Assembly: GCA_002428445.1 (NCBI GenBank) | Contig: DIWJ01000013.1 | Span: 1-48,387, forward strand | DNA from: Syntrophaceae bacterium UBA6109 | Lineage (GTDB): Bacteria; Desulfobacterota; Syntrophia; Syntrophales; UBA6109 | Reading direction: 5' to 3' | DNA length: 48,387 bases | Part shown: positions 11,201 through 19,158 of the stretch, piece after piece | How the letters are laid out: each line of letters opens with the position of its first letter | Position numbering within the stretch: the stretch's first letter is position 1 | Program-made: the position numbers and the translations under genes | The notes under the pieces: generated by a model | The model's input: the letters and a program-made list of their open reading frames with translations, nothing else | Told to the model about the DNA's origin: nothing | Databases searched by the model: none

Positions 11201-11399
11201 CAGGCCCAAGGTTATGACCGTCGCCACTATCCTGGCGGGACTCATCCCCATCATGTTCAGCGAAGGGACGGGGGCCGATGTGATGAAACGGATCGCCGCG
11301 CCCATGATCGGCGGCAGCATCACCTCCATCCTTTTGGAACTGATCGTTTATCCCGCCATTTACATGATCTGGCGCGGCCGCAGCATCGGGAAATCCTGA
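8223..11399 (+). CDS. Heavy-metal RND efflux pump, CusA-like (Cu/Ag type)
   Basis: A 1058-residue inner-membrane proton antiporter of the heavy-metal RND family. It starts with a TM helix (residues about 14-30) and the LPDLSDTQVIIYTEW segment typical of CusA/CzcA. The proton-relay Asp is Asp406 in GTMVDAAIIMVENAHK. The three methionines that bind Cu(I)/Ag(I) in E. coli CusA (573, 623, 672) have exact counterparts: Met569 (LFYMPV), Met619 (PLEMFE) and Met668 (RIDMLATGI). This favours monovalent copper or silver over Zn/Co/Ni. The C-terminal half repeats the TM bundle and includes LNTRSTTKTMIVLLAVPFSL. The ATG at 8223 lies 168 bases after the adaptor stop, with a palindromic repeat between. Confidence 0.93.
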   Translation: MIARIIGSSARNRFAVFLMTALIVVWGYWALTNTPLDALPDLSDTQVIIYTEWTGRSPDLVEDQVTYPIASTLLAAPKVQAVRGFSFLGSSFIYVIFDEGTDIYWARSRVLEYLQGVKNKIPSDVNPVLGPDATSLGWGFSYAVVDETGGHDLAELRSIQDYIIKLGVESVPGVSQVASVGGFVKQYQITVDPNRLAAYNIPITKVLEAVKKSNRDVEGRVLELSGAEYMVRGRGYVKGIGDLESIAVGASPGGTPIHLRDVARIQLGPEIRRGLADLDGRGEVAGGIVIVRFGENVLSVIERVREKINKGIAPSLPKGVKIVTTYDRSDLILRAIDTLRDEIVKLTIAVSAVCLVFLFHLPSALVVIVTLPVAILMAFIAMFYLGVTSNVMSLSGIAIAIGTMVDAAIIMVENAHKKLEEWEHEGKPGNRTDVIIEAAKEVGPSLFFSLLVITVAFLPVFTLQGQAGRLFKPLAYTKTFAMLFASFLALTLTPVLMTIFIRGKIRFEEKNPVSFVLHKLYEPVVRFSLRFRKTVIISAVLITVLTVYPFLKLGSEFMPPLFEGTLFYMPVTVPGAGVSEVAKLLQMQDAILKRIPEVAQVFGKAGRAETATDPAPLEMFETVINLKPESEWRPGVTVETLKDEMNDALDIPGVSNSFTMPIKARIDMLATGIRTPVGIKILGPDLKEIEKIGLDLEHHLKDIPGTRSVYAERVTTGYFLDIAVQREAAARYGLTVDDVGEVIQAAIGGMNLTVTVEGRARYPVNVRYPRNLRNDIDQLKRVLVPVMMTGLSKSPPAGATGMTLPTASTQIPLGAIADFKIVKGPTAIKSEEGLLTAYVYIDFSGRDMGGYVEEAKQKASTLRIPEGYRLVWSGEYEHLIKTQDRLKVVIPLTLFMVFVLIYLNTRSTTKTMIVLLAVPFSLVGSFWLLYILNYNMSIAVWVGIIALAGLDAETGVIMLLYLDLAYDRWKKEGRMNTLADLRESIMFGAVKRIRPKVMTVATILAGLIPIMFSEGTGADVMKRIAAPMIGGSITSILLELIVYPAIYMIWRGRSIGKS

Positions 11400-11415
11400 A
11401 AGGAGGAAGCGAAGT

Positions 11416-12615
11416 TCAATCGTGGACGAAGTGCGGCGGCAGGTTGAAGAGCTGCCGCATGACCTCTTCGAAGTAATCGGGCAGGTAGCGGTTCCAGAGC
11501 TTGATGGGGATTTCGCTGATTTTCGTCTGGCGCGAAGCCGCAATGCTGAAAAGATAGACCATCAGGTATTCCGTATTCCGCGCGAGGACTCCCCGGTACT
11601 GCTCTTTCAGCCGCTGTTCGATGATGCGGTCCTCGTGCATGCAGCGCCCGATCTCGCCCTCGAGGGTCTCTTCGTAGTTGGAGATGATGATCTCCAGGTT
11701 GACCTGATCCTCTCCGCTGTAAACGAAATTGAGAAACTCCTTTTCGACGCCATCCTGGTCGATGCCCTGGTCGGCCACGGCTTGCGTCGCGGCGGCGCCG
11801 ATCGGCCTGATGGTGATCTGTTTCTTGGACGGCGCATAGCGGACGATGAGATTCGTCGCGTTGTAGCTGCCGGTATGGGTTTCCCGCTCCAGAATCTCGC
11901 AGGTGCCCGTTTCCGCAAGCGCCTTGGTCAGCCGGTCGTGGTCGCCGTCCTCGAGGATGACTTTGAGACCGGCGACGTCGTCGATGAACAGCTCCCCGAT
12001 TTCGCGGATTTCCCGTCCGGCGCGCAGGTCTTCCTGAATTCTCACTTCGGCGCGGACAAACTCCGCCAGCATGTCTTCCGGGGGCGTGAGCAGATTCTCA
12101 CGCGGGACGCCGAGAGCCTTGGCCCGGCTGTCCGCGTAGGCTTCGGCCTGTTTCTTGATGGCCAGATAGATCCCGTCGATAATCCGGCGGGCGGTCTTTT
12201 CGGCAATCCTCCGCAGCCGCTTGATGCGGCTCGATCCGACAAACAGGTTGTGATCCCCCTCCCGGCGGAAATACAGCGTCGCCTGGCAGGGGGTCTCCCG
12301 GTAGTACCGCTCGGGATTGTTCCTGTAGTTCATGATCATCTCGTCGATGCGGCGCGAACGATAGGGCGGGTTCGCGATCAGCACGTCTTTAAGGTCGCCC
12401 TTATGCGAGATGGGGCGGTTCGATATCTCGGAGCCGTGCAGCCTGCCGAGCAACTCCTTCGAGAAGGTTCCGAGGTATCGGGACATGAAGATGGTGTTGA
12501 AGGATACGAGGCGGTTGATCCGAGCGGCGTCGTCGGAATGCACGTCACCGTACATCCATCTCCGGATGATATCGTGAAGTTCTTCGCGATGCAGGAGGCT
12601 CGTGAGTGTGATCAT
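11416..12615 (-). CDS. Unknown protein with a RelA/SpoT-like segment
   Basis: A 399-residue soluble protein that I do not recognise as a named family. The middle looks like a divergent RelA/SpoT nucleotidyltransferase fold. FIDDVAGLKVILED (about residues 220-235) matches the D-x-x-G-(I/L)-(R/K)-(V/I) strand. TGSYNATNLIVRY stands where the family has its GYRSxH segment. VNLEIIISNYEE resembles the VEIQIRT strand with its acidic residue. Before it is a basic, helical stretch (FVGSSRIKRLRRIAEKTARRI), and after it a long helix with EGEIGRCMHEDRIIEQRLKEQYRG. Synthetase residues such as the second catalytic Glu cannot be confirmed. It runs towards the efflux operon and ends 17 bases from its last gene. 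No good Shine-Dalgarno is seen before the ATG at 12615. Confidence 0.6.
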   Translation of the reverse strand: MITLTSLLHREELHDIIRRWMYGDVHSDDAARINRLVSFNTIFMSRYLGTFSKELLGRLHGSEISNRPISHKGDLKDVLIANPPYRSRRIDEMIMNYRNNPERYYRETPCQATLYFRREGDHNLFVGSSRIKRLRRIAEKTARRIIDGIYLAIKKQAEAYADSRAKALGVPRENLLTPPEDMLAEFVRAEVRIQEDLRAGREIREIGELFIDDVAGLKVILEDGDHDRLTKALAETGTCEILERETHTGSYNATNLIVRYAPSKKQITIRPIGAAATQAVADQGIDQDGVEKEFLNFVYSGEDQVNLEIIISNYEETLEGEIGRCMHEDRIIEQRLKEQYRGVLARNTEYLMVYLFSIAASRQTKISEIPIKLWNRYLPDYFEEVMRQLFNLPPHFVHD

Positions 12616-12886
12616 GGCAATGGGCGCAAGTCCTCGATTGAACAGCGGTTGATACCGATAGGCGCCGGAAAATAACGGGCTTCACTCTAGGTCAGCATTC
12701 CGCGCATGTCAACGAGAAAAACGCTCAAGGAGCGTGCGCGGCGGCTGCTGGGGGGGCATTCTCGGGCGGGGGAGCGGCCGCGTTGTGGCAAAGCCGGGCA
12801 TTTAAGGAGGAAGACGTTTCTGCCGATAGCACCTGTGGAATCCGCGGCCGATGTCGTTTGATTCCAGGAAAGATCAGGCAGGACGA

Positions 12887-13315
12887 ATGAGAAGAATCCC
12901 TTTCATCTCGAAGTTCACCCTCTTGGGAGCCGTTCTTCTGACGGTCGGATGCAGCATGGGACTTCAGCCCGTATGCCGGCACACCTCTCTGATGTGCGCC
13001 CTGGTGATGCAGGAGAGGTATCGGGATGTGCAGGTCGCCTTCGGTCCCGTCCTCGACGCGAATCGGGAGGCGGACCCCCTGATCTCTCATGCGCAGACGA
13101 AGGTCCTTGTCGATGGGAAGTGGGTATGGGTGAACTATGCGGGCGGCGCCTGTCATTTGACGGATATCAAGGAGGACTTTCTGGACCTGAATGCCTACTC
13201 GCCGGAGAGGTTTTACGCCTGGTTGTGGAAGTCGTCTGCGGCGGCGACCACGCCGATGCCCACCATGAACTTCAACCATTCCATCAGCATTGAAGAGACA
13301 GGACGGCTCCGGTGA
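12887..13315 (+). CDS. Lipoprotein with papain/transglutaminase-like motifs
   Basis: The ATG at 12887 gives a 142-residue protein that begins with a lipoprotein signal (RR, hydrophobic core, LLTVGC). An in-frame ATG at 12851 would put 12 extra polar residues in front of it and is less likely. The mature part shows PVCRHTSLMCALVMQERY, then SHAQTKVLVDGKWVWVNY. A Cys at the head of a helix, followed by His-Ala before a strand with Trp, is the arrangement of transglutaminase-like cysteine enzymes. A third catalytic Asp/Asn may sit in the later LTDIKED. Function and substrate are unknown. The C-terminal tail is short and polar. Anchoring in the outer membrane is inferred. Confidence 0.6.
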   Translation: MRRIPFISKFTLLGAVLLTVGCSMGLQPVCRHTSLMCALVMQERYRDVQVAFGPVLDANREADPLISHAQTKVLVDGKWVWVNYAGGACHLTDIKEDFLDLNAYSPERFYAWLWKSSAAATTPMPTMNFNHSISIEETGRLR

Positions 13316-13570
13316 ACGCCAAGCGTTAATCCTTGATTTTGCCGGTTGCTGTCGGTCTCTCGCCCCGTCGCCTCGCCCCTCCACCGTCTCGGTTTCAACA
13401 CGTCATGCCCAGCCGTCCCAATAAATTGAAGACCGCGCAGTGCAGGAGCGAAGGACTCCGCGGCCGTCTGGCCTGCCTGCCGGGATTGTGCTATGGAGAT
13501 CCGCGGGGATCGCTTCGGACAACATCCGGCCGCCGCAGCGGCGGGCACTCAGGGAAAGGAAGGAAGGCCG

Positions 13571-14170
13571 ATGTCGCCTCTGGCCAAATGTACGAATCGC
13601 ATTCTTTTCAGGGGCAAACACGTTTGCCCCCGGTGGCTCTGTTTCACCTTCGACAACGTTTTCCGGCGCTGTTTTCAGGATCCGGCGGCGCTGCTGTCGC
13701 CCTATGTCCACGCAGGGGATACGGCGATCGACGTGGGGCCGGGGATCGGCTTCTTCACGATCCCCCTTGCGGAACGGGTGGGAGATGCGGGAAAGGTGAT
13801 CGCGGTGGACATCCAGCAGGCAATGCTCGATGCGCTGCGCCGCCGTGCGGTGAAGCGCGGCGTCGCTTCCCGGATCTCGACGCATCTGGCGACGGAAGCG
13901 TCCCTGGGAATATCGGCGGAGGCGGATTTCATCCTCGCCTTCTGGATGGCCCACGAAGTACCGGACCGGAGGCGATTCTTCGAGGAACTCCGGCATCTGC
14001 TCAAGCCGCAGGGCATTTTCCTGCTGGCGGAGCCCGGCATCCACGTCTCTGCGTCGATGTTCAACAGGATCGTCGCCGATGCCGAGGCGGCGGGGTTCAA
14101 GATTCAGAGCAGGCCGCGCATCGCCTTCAGCCGTGCCGCGGTCCTTGCGAAGGAGCCGGCGGCAAAGTGA
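13571..14170 (+). CDS. Class I SAM-dependent methyltransferase
   Basis: About 199 residues from the ATG at 13571, which has GGAAGG just upstream. An in-frame ATG at 13493 would add 26 low-complexity residues and is disfavoured. Motif I is DTAIDVGPGIGFFTIPLA, followed by the acidic IAVDIQ (ribose binding), and motif IV is ADFILAFWMAHEV. The C-terminal LKPQGIFLLAEPGIH is the usual strand after motif V. It is close to the ubiE/COQ5-like group used on small molecules, but the substrate cannot be told. It lies 15 bases before an MFS transporter gene and is probably co-expressed with it. Confidence 0.82.
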   Translation: MSPLAKCTNRILFRGKHVCPRWLCFTFDNVFRRCFQDPAALLSPYVHAGDTAIDVGPGIGFFTIPLAERVGDAGKVIAVDIQQAMLDALRRRAVKRGVASRISTHLATEASLGISAEADFILAFWMAHEVPDRRRFFEELRHLLKPQGIFLLAEPGIHVSASMFNRIVADAEAAGFKIQSRPRIAFSRAAVLAKEPAAK

Positions 14171-14185
14171 AAGGGTCTTGCGAAT

Positions 14186-15412
14186 TTGAATAGAACCCGC
14201 TTCCATTACGGATGGGCCGTTCTTGCGGCCGGGACACTGGCGGTCTTCAGCGCCATAGGATTGGCCCGTTACGGCTATACGATGGTCCTGCCGGCCATGC
14301 AGGCGGATCTCGGCATGAACAACGCGCAGGCCGGCCTCCTTGCGACATTCAACATGGGCGGTTATCTGATCTTTGTGATCCTGGGAGGTGCGCTTTCGAC
14401 GCAATACGGCGCCAGGCTCGTCGTCTGCCTGAGCCTCGGATTCGCGGGGATCGGCATGATCGGCACCGGCCTGGCAGACCGCTTCCTTTCGGTAGCCCTG
14501 TGGCGGGGATTGACCGGCATCGCCAGCGGCGGCGGGAACATTGCCGTCATGGGGCTGTTGGCGGCCTGGTTCGGCAGCCGGAAGAGGGGGCTGGCGTCCG
14601 GCATCGCCGTGTCGGGCTCCTCGTTTGCGCTGGTTTTCACCGGCGAGTTCGTTCCCTGGATCAACGCGGTCCAGGAGACCGGCGCCTGGCGCACCTGCTG
14701 GCTTCTTTTCGGCGGACTCTCCATCCTGGCGGCAATCGTCGCCTGGCTGGTTCTCCGGAATCGTCCGGCGGAGATGGGACTGACGGCGATCGCGGAAGAG
14801 AAGGTCCTGTGTCCGGGACCTTCGGAAGCCGCGGAGATGATCCAGTGGAAGAGGATCTACCTGTCCGCGCCGGTATGGTCCCTCGGACTCATCTACAGTG
14901 CCTTTGGCTTTTCCTACGTGATCTACATGACCTTTTTCTTCAAATTTCTGATCCAGGACGGCGGATACACGGCGCCCGGCGCGGGAGCGCTTTTCATGAT
15001 TATGGGATGGATCAGCCTGTTCTGCGGCGTGATCTGGGGCACTGTGTCGGATCACATCGGAAGGAGAAGGGCGCTCATCATCGTCTTTCTGATGCATGCG
15101 ACGGCTTTTGCGCTCTTCGCATGGGGGAATTCGCATTTCTATCTGACGGTTTCCGCGGTTCTCTTCGGGCTGTCCGCGTGGAGCATCCCGGCGATCATGA
15201 ACGCCGCCTGCGGCGACCTCCTTGGATCGCGGCTCGCTCCGGCCGCACTCGGTTTCATCACGCTGCTGATGGGGATCGGACAGGTCGTCGGTCCCGTCGC
15301 CGGCGGGATGATTGCCGATGCGGCGGGTTCCTTTTCGCCCGCTTTTCTGCTGGCTTCCGCCGTGGCGCTTCTGGGAGCCGCCGGTGCGGCGATTCTCATC
15401 CGGGAAAAATAG
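14186..15412 (+). CDS. MFS transporter, YbfB/OFA-like
   Basis: A 408-residue twelve-helix transporter that starts at a TTG (14186). The first helix begins with the FHYGWAVLAAGTLAVFSAIG segment. The loop between helices 2 and 3 is GGALSTQYGARLV, a variant of the MFS A-motif. A second copy, GTVSDHIGRRRALI, follows helix 8. SGSSFALVFTGEFVPWI lies near the centre. The single-domain form with GLARYGYTMVLPAMQADLG is that of YbfB-like carriers, whose substrates are mostly unknown. It sits right after a methyltransferase gene, which could mean that the modified compound is exported. That link is speculation. Confidence 0.85.
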   Translation: MNRTRFHYGWAVLAAGTLAVFSAIGLARYGYTMVLPAMQADLGMNNAQAGLLATFNMGGYLIFVILGGALSTQYGARLVVCLSLGFAGIGMIGTGLADRFLSVALWRGLTGIASGGGNIAVMGLLAAWFGSRKRGLASGIAVSGSSFALVFTGEFVPWINAVQETGAWRTCWLLFGGLSILAAIVAWLVLRNRPAEMGLTAIAEEKVLCPGPSEAAEMIQWKRIYLSAPVWSLGLIYSAFGFSYVIYMTFFFKFLIQDGGYTAPGAGALFMIMGWISLFCGVIWGTVSDHIGRRRALIIVFLMHATAFALFAWGNSHFYLTVSAVLFGLSAWSIPAIMNAACGDLLGSRLAPAALGFITLLMGIGQVVGPVAGGMIADAAGSFSPAFLLASAVALLGAAGAAILIREK

Positions 15413-15465
15413 AACCGAGGTGATGGGGACTTCTGCAGCTCTCAACTTCACTGAAAGGAGAGGAT

Positions 15466-16773
15466 ATGAAAATTCAAAGAAGTTTTTTCTGCTCGGCATC
15501 TGTTTGGATCTGGCTGGTTGTGGCAGGAGTTTTTGACGGGACGCCTATGGCCCCTGCCGACGCATCGGCCGGTGCGAAACCAGCCGGCGCCGAAAGTGTC
15601 TTTGTTCATCCGGCTCAGTTGAAAAGCATGCTCGGACAACCGGGTTTGAAGGTGATCGATGTGCGCAGCGCAAGTGCTTATGCGAAGGGACATATCGCCG
15701 GCGCCATCAGCATTCCATGGAACGCCATTCAGGTTCCGGAACGCGATGGACTTCGCAACAAGTGGGCCGACGATGCGGTCATCGAAAAGGTTTTTGCGCA
15801 GGCCGGTCTGTCCTATGATGATGCTGTTGTCTTGTACGATCAGGGTTCGATCGGCGCCGGGATCATCTTTGCGATTTTCACGTACGCGGGATTCGACAAA
15901 TTGCGCGTGTTGGACGGCGGTTTCGGAGCCTGGGAAGGCAGCATCGATTCCATACCCGTCAAACCGGCGGGAAACCGCTTCGTCCTGTCTCGCAAAAACG
16001 GCGATTTTCTGGTCGGCAAGGAATTTGTCGCCGCCAGGATCGGCGATCCGAAAACGGCAATTGTAGAAGGCCGGGTGAGCAAGGCATACGAGGACGGGCA
16101 CATTCCGACCGCCAAACATGTCGATCCCGCCACTCACCTGGAAAAAGGAAAATTCCTGAAGCCCCGGGACATCCTTCTGGAGAATCTCTCGAGCAAGGGC
16201 GTTACGCAGGATAAGCAGATCATCCTGTATTGCGGAAGCGGCGGGGCCGCTGCACGCAACTTCATGGTCCTGAAGGAACTTGGATTCAAAAACGTTGCGA
16301 TCTATCTGAACGCATGGGACGAATGGTCGATCGATCCCGCGAAAGGACAGGAACTGGGCGTAACCAACGTCGCTTTTTCCGGGGGCGTCATCAACCGCAG
16401 GGAATCGCTGGGTCCCCGTTTCTTCGGCCAGGCGGAACTCAAGTCAGCCCTGGATCAGAAATCCGTGTTGGTTCTGGATGTGCGTTCCGCGGCCGATTTC
16501 AATATCGGCCGCATCGCGGGCTCCGTCAACGTCTACTGGGACGATACGCTGGGCCCCGACCGCAATCCGAAACGGGCCGAAGAACTGGCGGCGATGTTTG
16601 AGCAAAAAGGCGTCACCCGCGACAGGCATATCGTTGTTTTCACGCGGGGCGGCGTGCAACTCGCCTATATGTACACCCTGCTGAAACTTCTGGGCTATCC
16701 GCAAGTCAGCGCCTATAACGGGCGCTGGGACGGATGGGAAATTCCCTCATGGAAAGCGGTTTCGGGAAAGTAA
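15466..16773 (+). CDS. Exported triple-rhodanese protein with one active cysteine
   Basis: A 435-residue protein with an N-terminal signal (KIQRSFF, hydrophobic to about residue 30). Three rhodanese modules follow. Module 1 (about 45-160) has IDVRSASAYAKGHIAGA but an active-loop Asp125 (VLYDQGS). Module 2 (about 185-295) has the true catalytic Cys256 in ILYCGSGGAAARN. Module 3 (about 315-432) has DVRSAADFNIGRIAGS and Thr393 (VFTRGGVQ). So only the middle module should transfer sulfane sulfur, with the outer two perhaps binding or structural. The usual two-domain rhodanese has an inactive first and an active second half; a third dead module is less common. AAGGAG precedes the ATG. The site of action is the periplasm. 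Confidence 0.85.
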   Translation: MKIQRSFFCSASVWIWLVVAGVFDGTPMAPADASAGAKPAGAESVFVHPAQLKSMLGQPGLKVIDVRSASAYAKGHIAGAISIPWNAIQVPERDGLRNKWADDAVIEKVFAQAGLSYDDAVVLYDQGSIGAGIIFAIFTYAGFDKLRVLDGGFGAWEGSIDSIPVKPAGNRFVLSRKNGDFLVGKEFVAARIGDPKTAIVEGRVSKAYEDGHIPTAKHVDPATHLEKGKFLKPRDILLENLSSKGVTQDKQIILYCGSGGAAARNFMVLKELGFKNVAIYLNAWDEWSIDPAKGQELGVTNVAFSGGVINRRESLGPRFFGQAELKSALDQKSVLVLDVRSAADFNIGRIAGSVNVYWDDTLGPDRNPKRAEELAAMFEQKGVTRDRHIVVFTRGGVQLAYMYTLLKLLGYPQVSAYNGRWDGWEIPSWKAVSGK

Positions 16774-16802
16774 ACGGCGTCTGCTTCATGACCAATCCGC
16801 CG

Positions 16803-16836
16803 TTTCCCCGTGGGCGTCAAAACGCTCACGGGGAAA
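16803..16836. terminator. Strong stem between convergent rhodanese and tex genes
   Basis: TTTCCCCGTG (16803-16812) pairs perfectly with CACGGGGAAA (16827-16836). Inner pairs extend the stem to about 14 bp around TCAAAA. It lies 30 bases after the rhodanese stop and 37 bases after the tex stop on the other strand. It can therefore act in both directions. U-tracts are short on both sides. Confidence 0.6.
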
Positions 16837-16872
16837 TGTTCGATCAAGGGGCATCTGCGGCGTTCGGGATGC

Positions 16873-19155
16873 TCATTTCCGCCGGAAGGCCTCGGCGAAG
16901 GGATTGTTGAAGGGCTTCTGCTCCTTCTTCTCCCGCCTCGGTTCGCCTCCCCGCGGCGGCCGCGCCGGATGCTCCTTGCGCTCTCCGGGATCAGGCCGGG
17001 AGGACCGTTCCGGCTTCTGCCCGGGGAATTTCTTCATCGACAGCGAAATGCGTTTCCGCGGGAGATCGACGGCCAGGACCGTCACGTCAACTTTCATATT
17101 CACCTTCACCACATCCCCCGGCGATTTCACGAAGCCGTCGGCCAGTTCGCTCACGTGAACAAGGCCGTCCTGGTGGACGCCGATATCAACGAAAGCGCCG
17201 AAGGCCGTGATGTTCGTGACGACTCCCGGCAATTTCATCCCCGGTGTCAGGTCCGCGATCTTCTCGACGCCTTCGGTGAAGGCGACGTTTTCGAACTGCG
17301 GGCGCGGGTCCCGTCCGGGCTTGGCGAGTTCTTCCAGGATGTCGCGCAGCGTCGGGAGTCCGATTTTGTCCGTCGCATAGCGCCCGAGGTTGATCTGCTG
17401 CCTGCGCCCCGCATCGCGGATCAGGTCGGCGACGGAGCAGTCCTGGTCCCTGGCCATCTCTTCCACGACGGCGTAACTCTCGGGGTGGACGGCGCTCGCA
17501 TCCAGGGGGTTGATCCCGTCGCGGATGCGGAGAAAGCCCGCCGCCTGTTCGAAGGCCTTGGGGCCGAGTCGATGGACCTTCTTGAGCTCGGTGCGGGAAC
17601 GGAAGGCGCCCGTTTCGTTCCGGTATTGGACAATATTCTCGGCAAGGGCGGGCCCGAGGCCGGAGACATAGGAAAGGAGCTCGGGGCTCGCCGTATTGAC
17701 CTCGACGCCGACGGCGTTGACGCAGCTGACCACGACGTCGTCCAGGCAGCGTTTCAGTTCCCCCTGATCCACGTCGTGCTGGTACTGCCCGACGCCGATC
17801 GATTTCGGATCGATCTTGACGAGTTCCGCCAGGGGGTCCATGAGGCGCCGGCCGATGGAGACGGCGCCGCGGACGGTGATGTCATGGTCCGGAAACTCGC
17901 GCCGGGCAGCCTCCGAGGCAGAATAGACGGACGCGCCGCTCTCGTTGACCATGACAACCTGGACGTCTTTCGACAGTCCCAGAGAACGGAGGAAGGCCTC
18001 CGTCTCGCGGCCGCCGGTCCCGTTGCCGACGGCGACCACTTCGATGCCGAAACGGCTGCAGAGTTCGCGGACCCTTGCCGCCGCCTCCCCGCGGGCATTC
18101 TCGGACAGGAGCGGATAGATCGTCTCGTGATGGAGGAGTTTTCCCTGGCGGTCCAGGCAGGCGACCTTGCAGCCCGTCCGGAAACCGGGATCGATCGCGA
18201 GAACGGCCTTCTGGCCAAGCGGCGGGGACAGCAGGAGCTGGCGGAGATTGTCGGCGAAGACGCGAATCGCCGTTTCATCGGCCCGTTGTTTGGCGACGAG
18301 GCGGACCTCGGTCTCCATGGAGGGCGAGAGGAGCCGTTTGTAACCGTCCTGAACGGCGAGGCGGACCTGTTCAGACGATGCCGAAGAACCCTTCACAAAA
18401 AGATTCTCCAGGACGGCAAGGGCCTCTTCCTCCGGCGGCGTGACGTGGAAGGTGAGGAACAGCTCCCGCTCGCCGCGGCGGATCGCCAGCACGCGGTGGG
18501 AAGGCGCCGAGGAGACAGGTTCATCCCAGCTGAAGTAGTCCTTGTACTTGATCCCTTCCGCTTCCTTCTCAGGGATGACACGCGAGCGGAGGACACCCTT
18601 CTCGAAGAAGAGGGCCCGTATCCGAGCGCGCGCTTCGCGGTCTTCATTGACGGTCTCGGCGATGATGTCGCGCGCCCCGGCGAGGGCTTCCTCGACGGAG
18701 GCGACTCCCTTTTCCGCATCGGCGAAGGAGGCTGCCAGTGCGGCCGGATCTTCGCTGCCCTGAGCAAAGAGCTGCAGCGCCAGCGGCTCCAGCCTCTTTT
18801 CCCGGGCGACGGTCGCCCGCGTCCGGCGTTTCGGCCGGAAGGGGAGATAGATGTCCTCGAGGACGGTCATCGTCTCCGCGGCCGCGATCTTTCCCTGCAA
18901 CTCGTCGGTCAGGAGGTTCCGTTCCGACAGCGACTTTAGAATTGCCGCGCGGCGCTCATCCAGCTCCCGCAGCTGGATCATGCGGTCGCGAACGGCGGTG
19001 ACGGCCACTTCGTCGAGCGAGCCCGTCAATTCCTTCCGATACCGGGCGATGAAGGGGACCGTTGCCCCCTCTTCGATCAGCCGGGCCGTCGCCCCGACTT
19101 GTGCGAGCGACAGGTGAAGTTCGCCGGCGATTTGTTCGTGATGGGATTCGCTCAT
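16873..19155 (-). CDS. tex: Tex family RNA-binding transcription accessory protein
   Basis: A 760-residue protein that matches Tex throughout. The N-terminal helical domain holds ATVPFIARYRKELTGSLDE. The YqgF/RNase-H-like domain includes VLAIDPGFRTGCKVACLD (about 325-345). The helix-hairpin-helix pair is ELLSYVSGLGPALAENIVQY. The S1 RNA-binding domain near the C-terminus contains GVVTNITAFGAFVDIGVHQD and HVSEL. The tail is rich in Arg, Lys and Pro and should help RNA binding. Tex acts on RNA polymerase and structured RNA in the cytoplasm. The start codon follows GGAAAGGAGC, which forms one arm of a perfect hairpin (19159-19185), so translation may be controlled. The gene ends towards the rhodanese gene. 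Confidence 0.93.
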   Translation of the reverse strand: MSESHHEQIAGELHLSLAQVGATARLIEEGATVPFIARYRKELTGSLDEVAVTAVRDRMIQLRELDERRAAILKSLSERNLLTDELQGKIAAAETMTVLEDIYLPFRPKRRTRATVAREKRLEPLALQLFAQGSEDPAALAASFADAEKGVASVEEALAGARDIIAETVNEDREARARIRALFFEKGVLRSRVIPEKEAEGIKYKDYFSWDEPVSSAPSHRVLAIRRGERELFLTFHVTPPEEEALAVLENLFVKGSSASSEQVRLAVQDGYKRLLSPSMETEVRLVAKQRADETAIRVFADNLRQLLLSPPLGQKAVLAIDPGFRTGCKVACLDRQGKLLHHETIYPLLSENARGEAAARVRELCSRFGIEVVAVGNGTGGRETEAFLRSLGLSKDVQVVMVNESGASVYSASEAARREFPDHDITVRGAVSIGRRLMDPLAELVKIDPKSIGVGQYQHDVDQGELKRCLDDVVVSCVNAVGVEVNTASPELLSYVSGLGPALAENIVQYRNETGAFRSRTELKKVHRLGPKAFEQAAGFLRIRDGINPLDASAVHPESYAVVEEMARDQDCSVADLIRDAGRRQQINLGRYATDKIGLPTLRDILEELAKPGRDPRPQFENVAFTEGVEKIADLTPGMKLPGVVTNITAFGAFVDIGVHQDGLVHVSELADGFVKSPGDVVKVNMKVDVTVLAVDLPRKRISLSMKKFPGQKPERSSRPDPGERKEHPARPPRGGEPRREKKEQKPFNNPFAEAFRRK

Positions 19156-19158
19156 GTT

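Noticed and set aside
16810..18939. Very long plus-strand frame opposite tex.
   Set aside because: It is the antisense reading of a high-GC gene with full Tex homology; its composition (Asp, Arg, Gly-rich) is typical of such shadows. The same holds for long frames opposite the RND pumps and the AOR gene.
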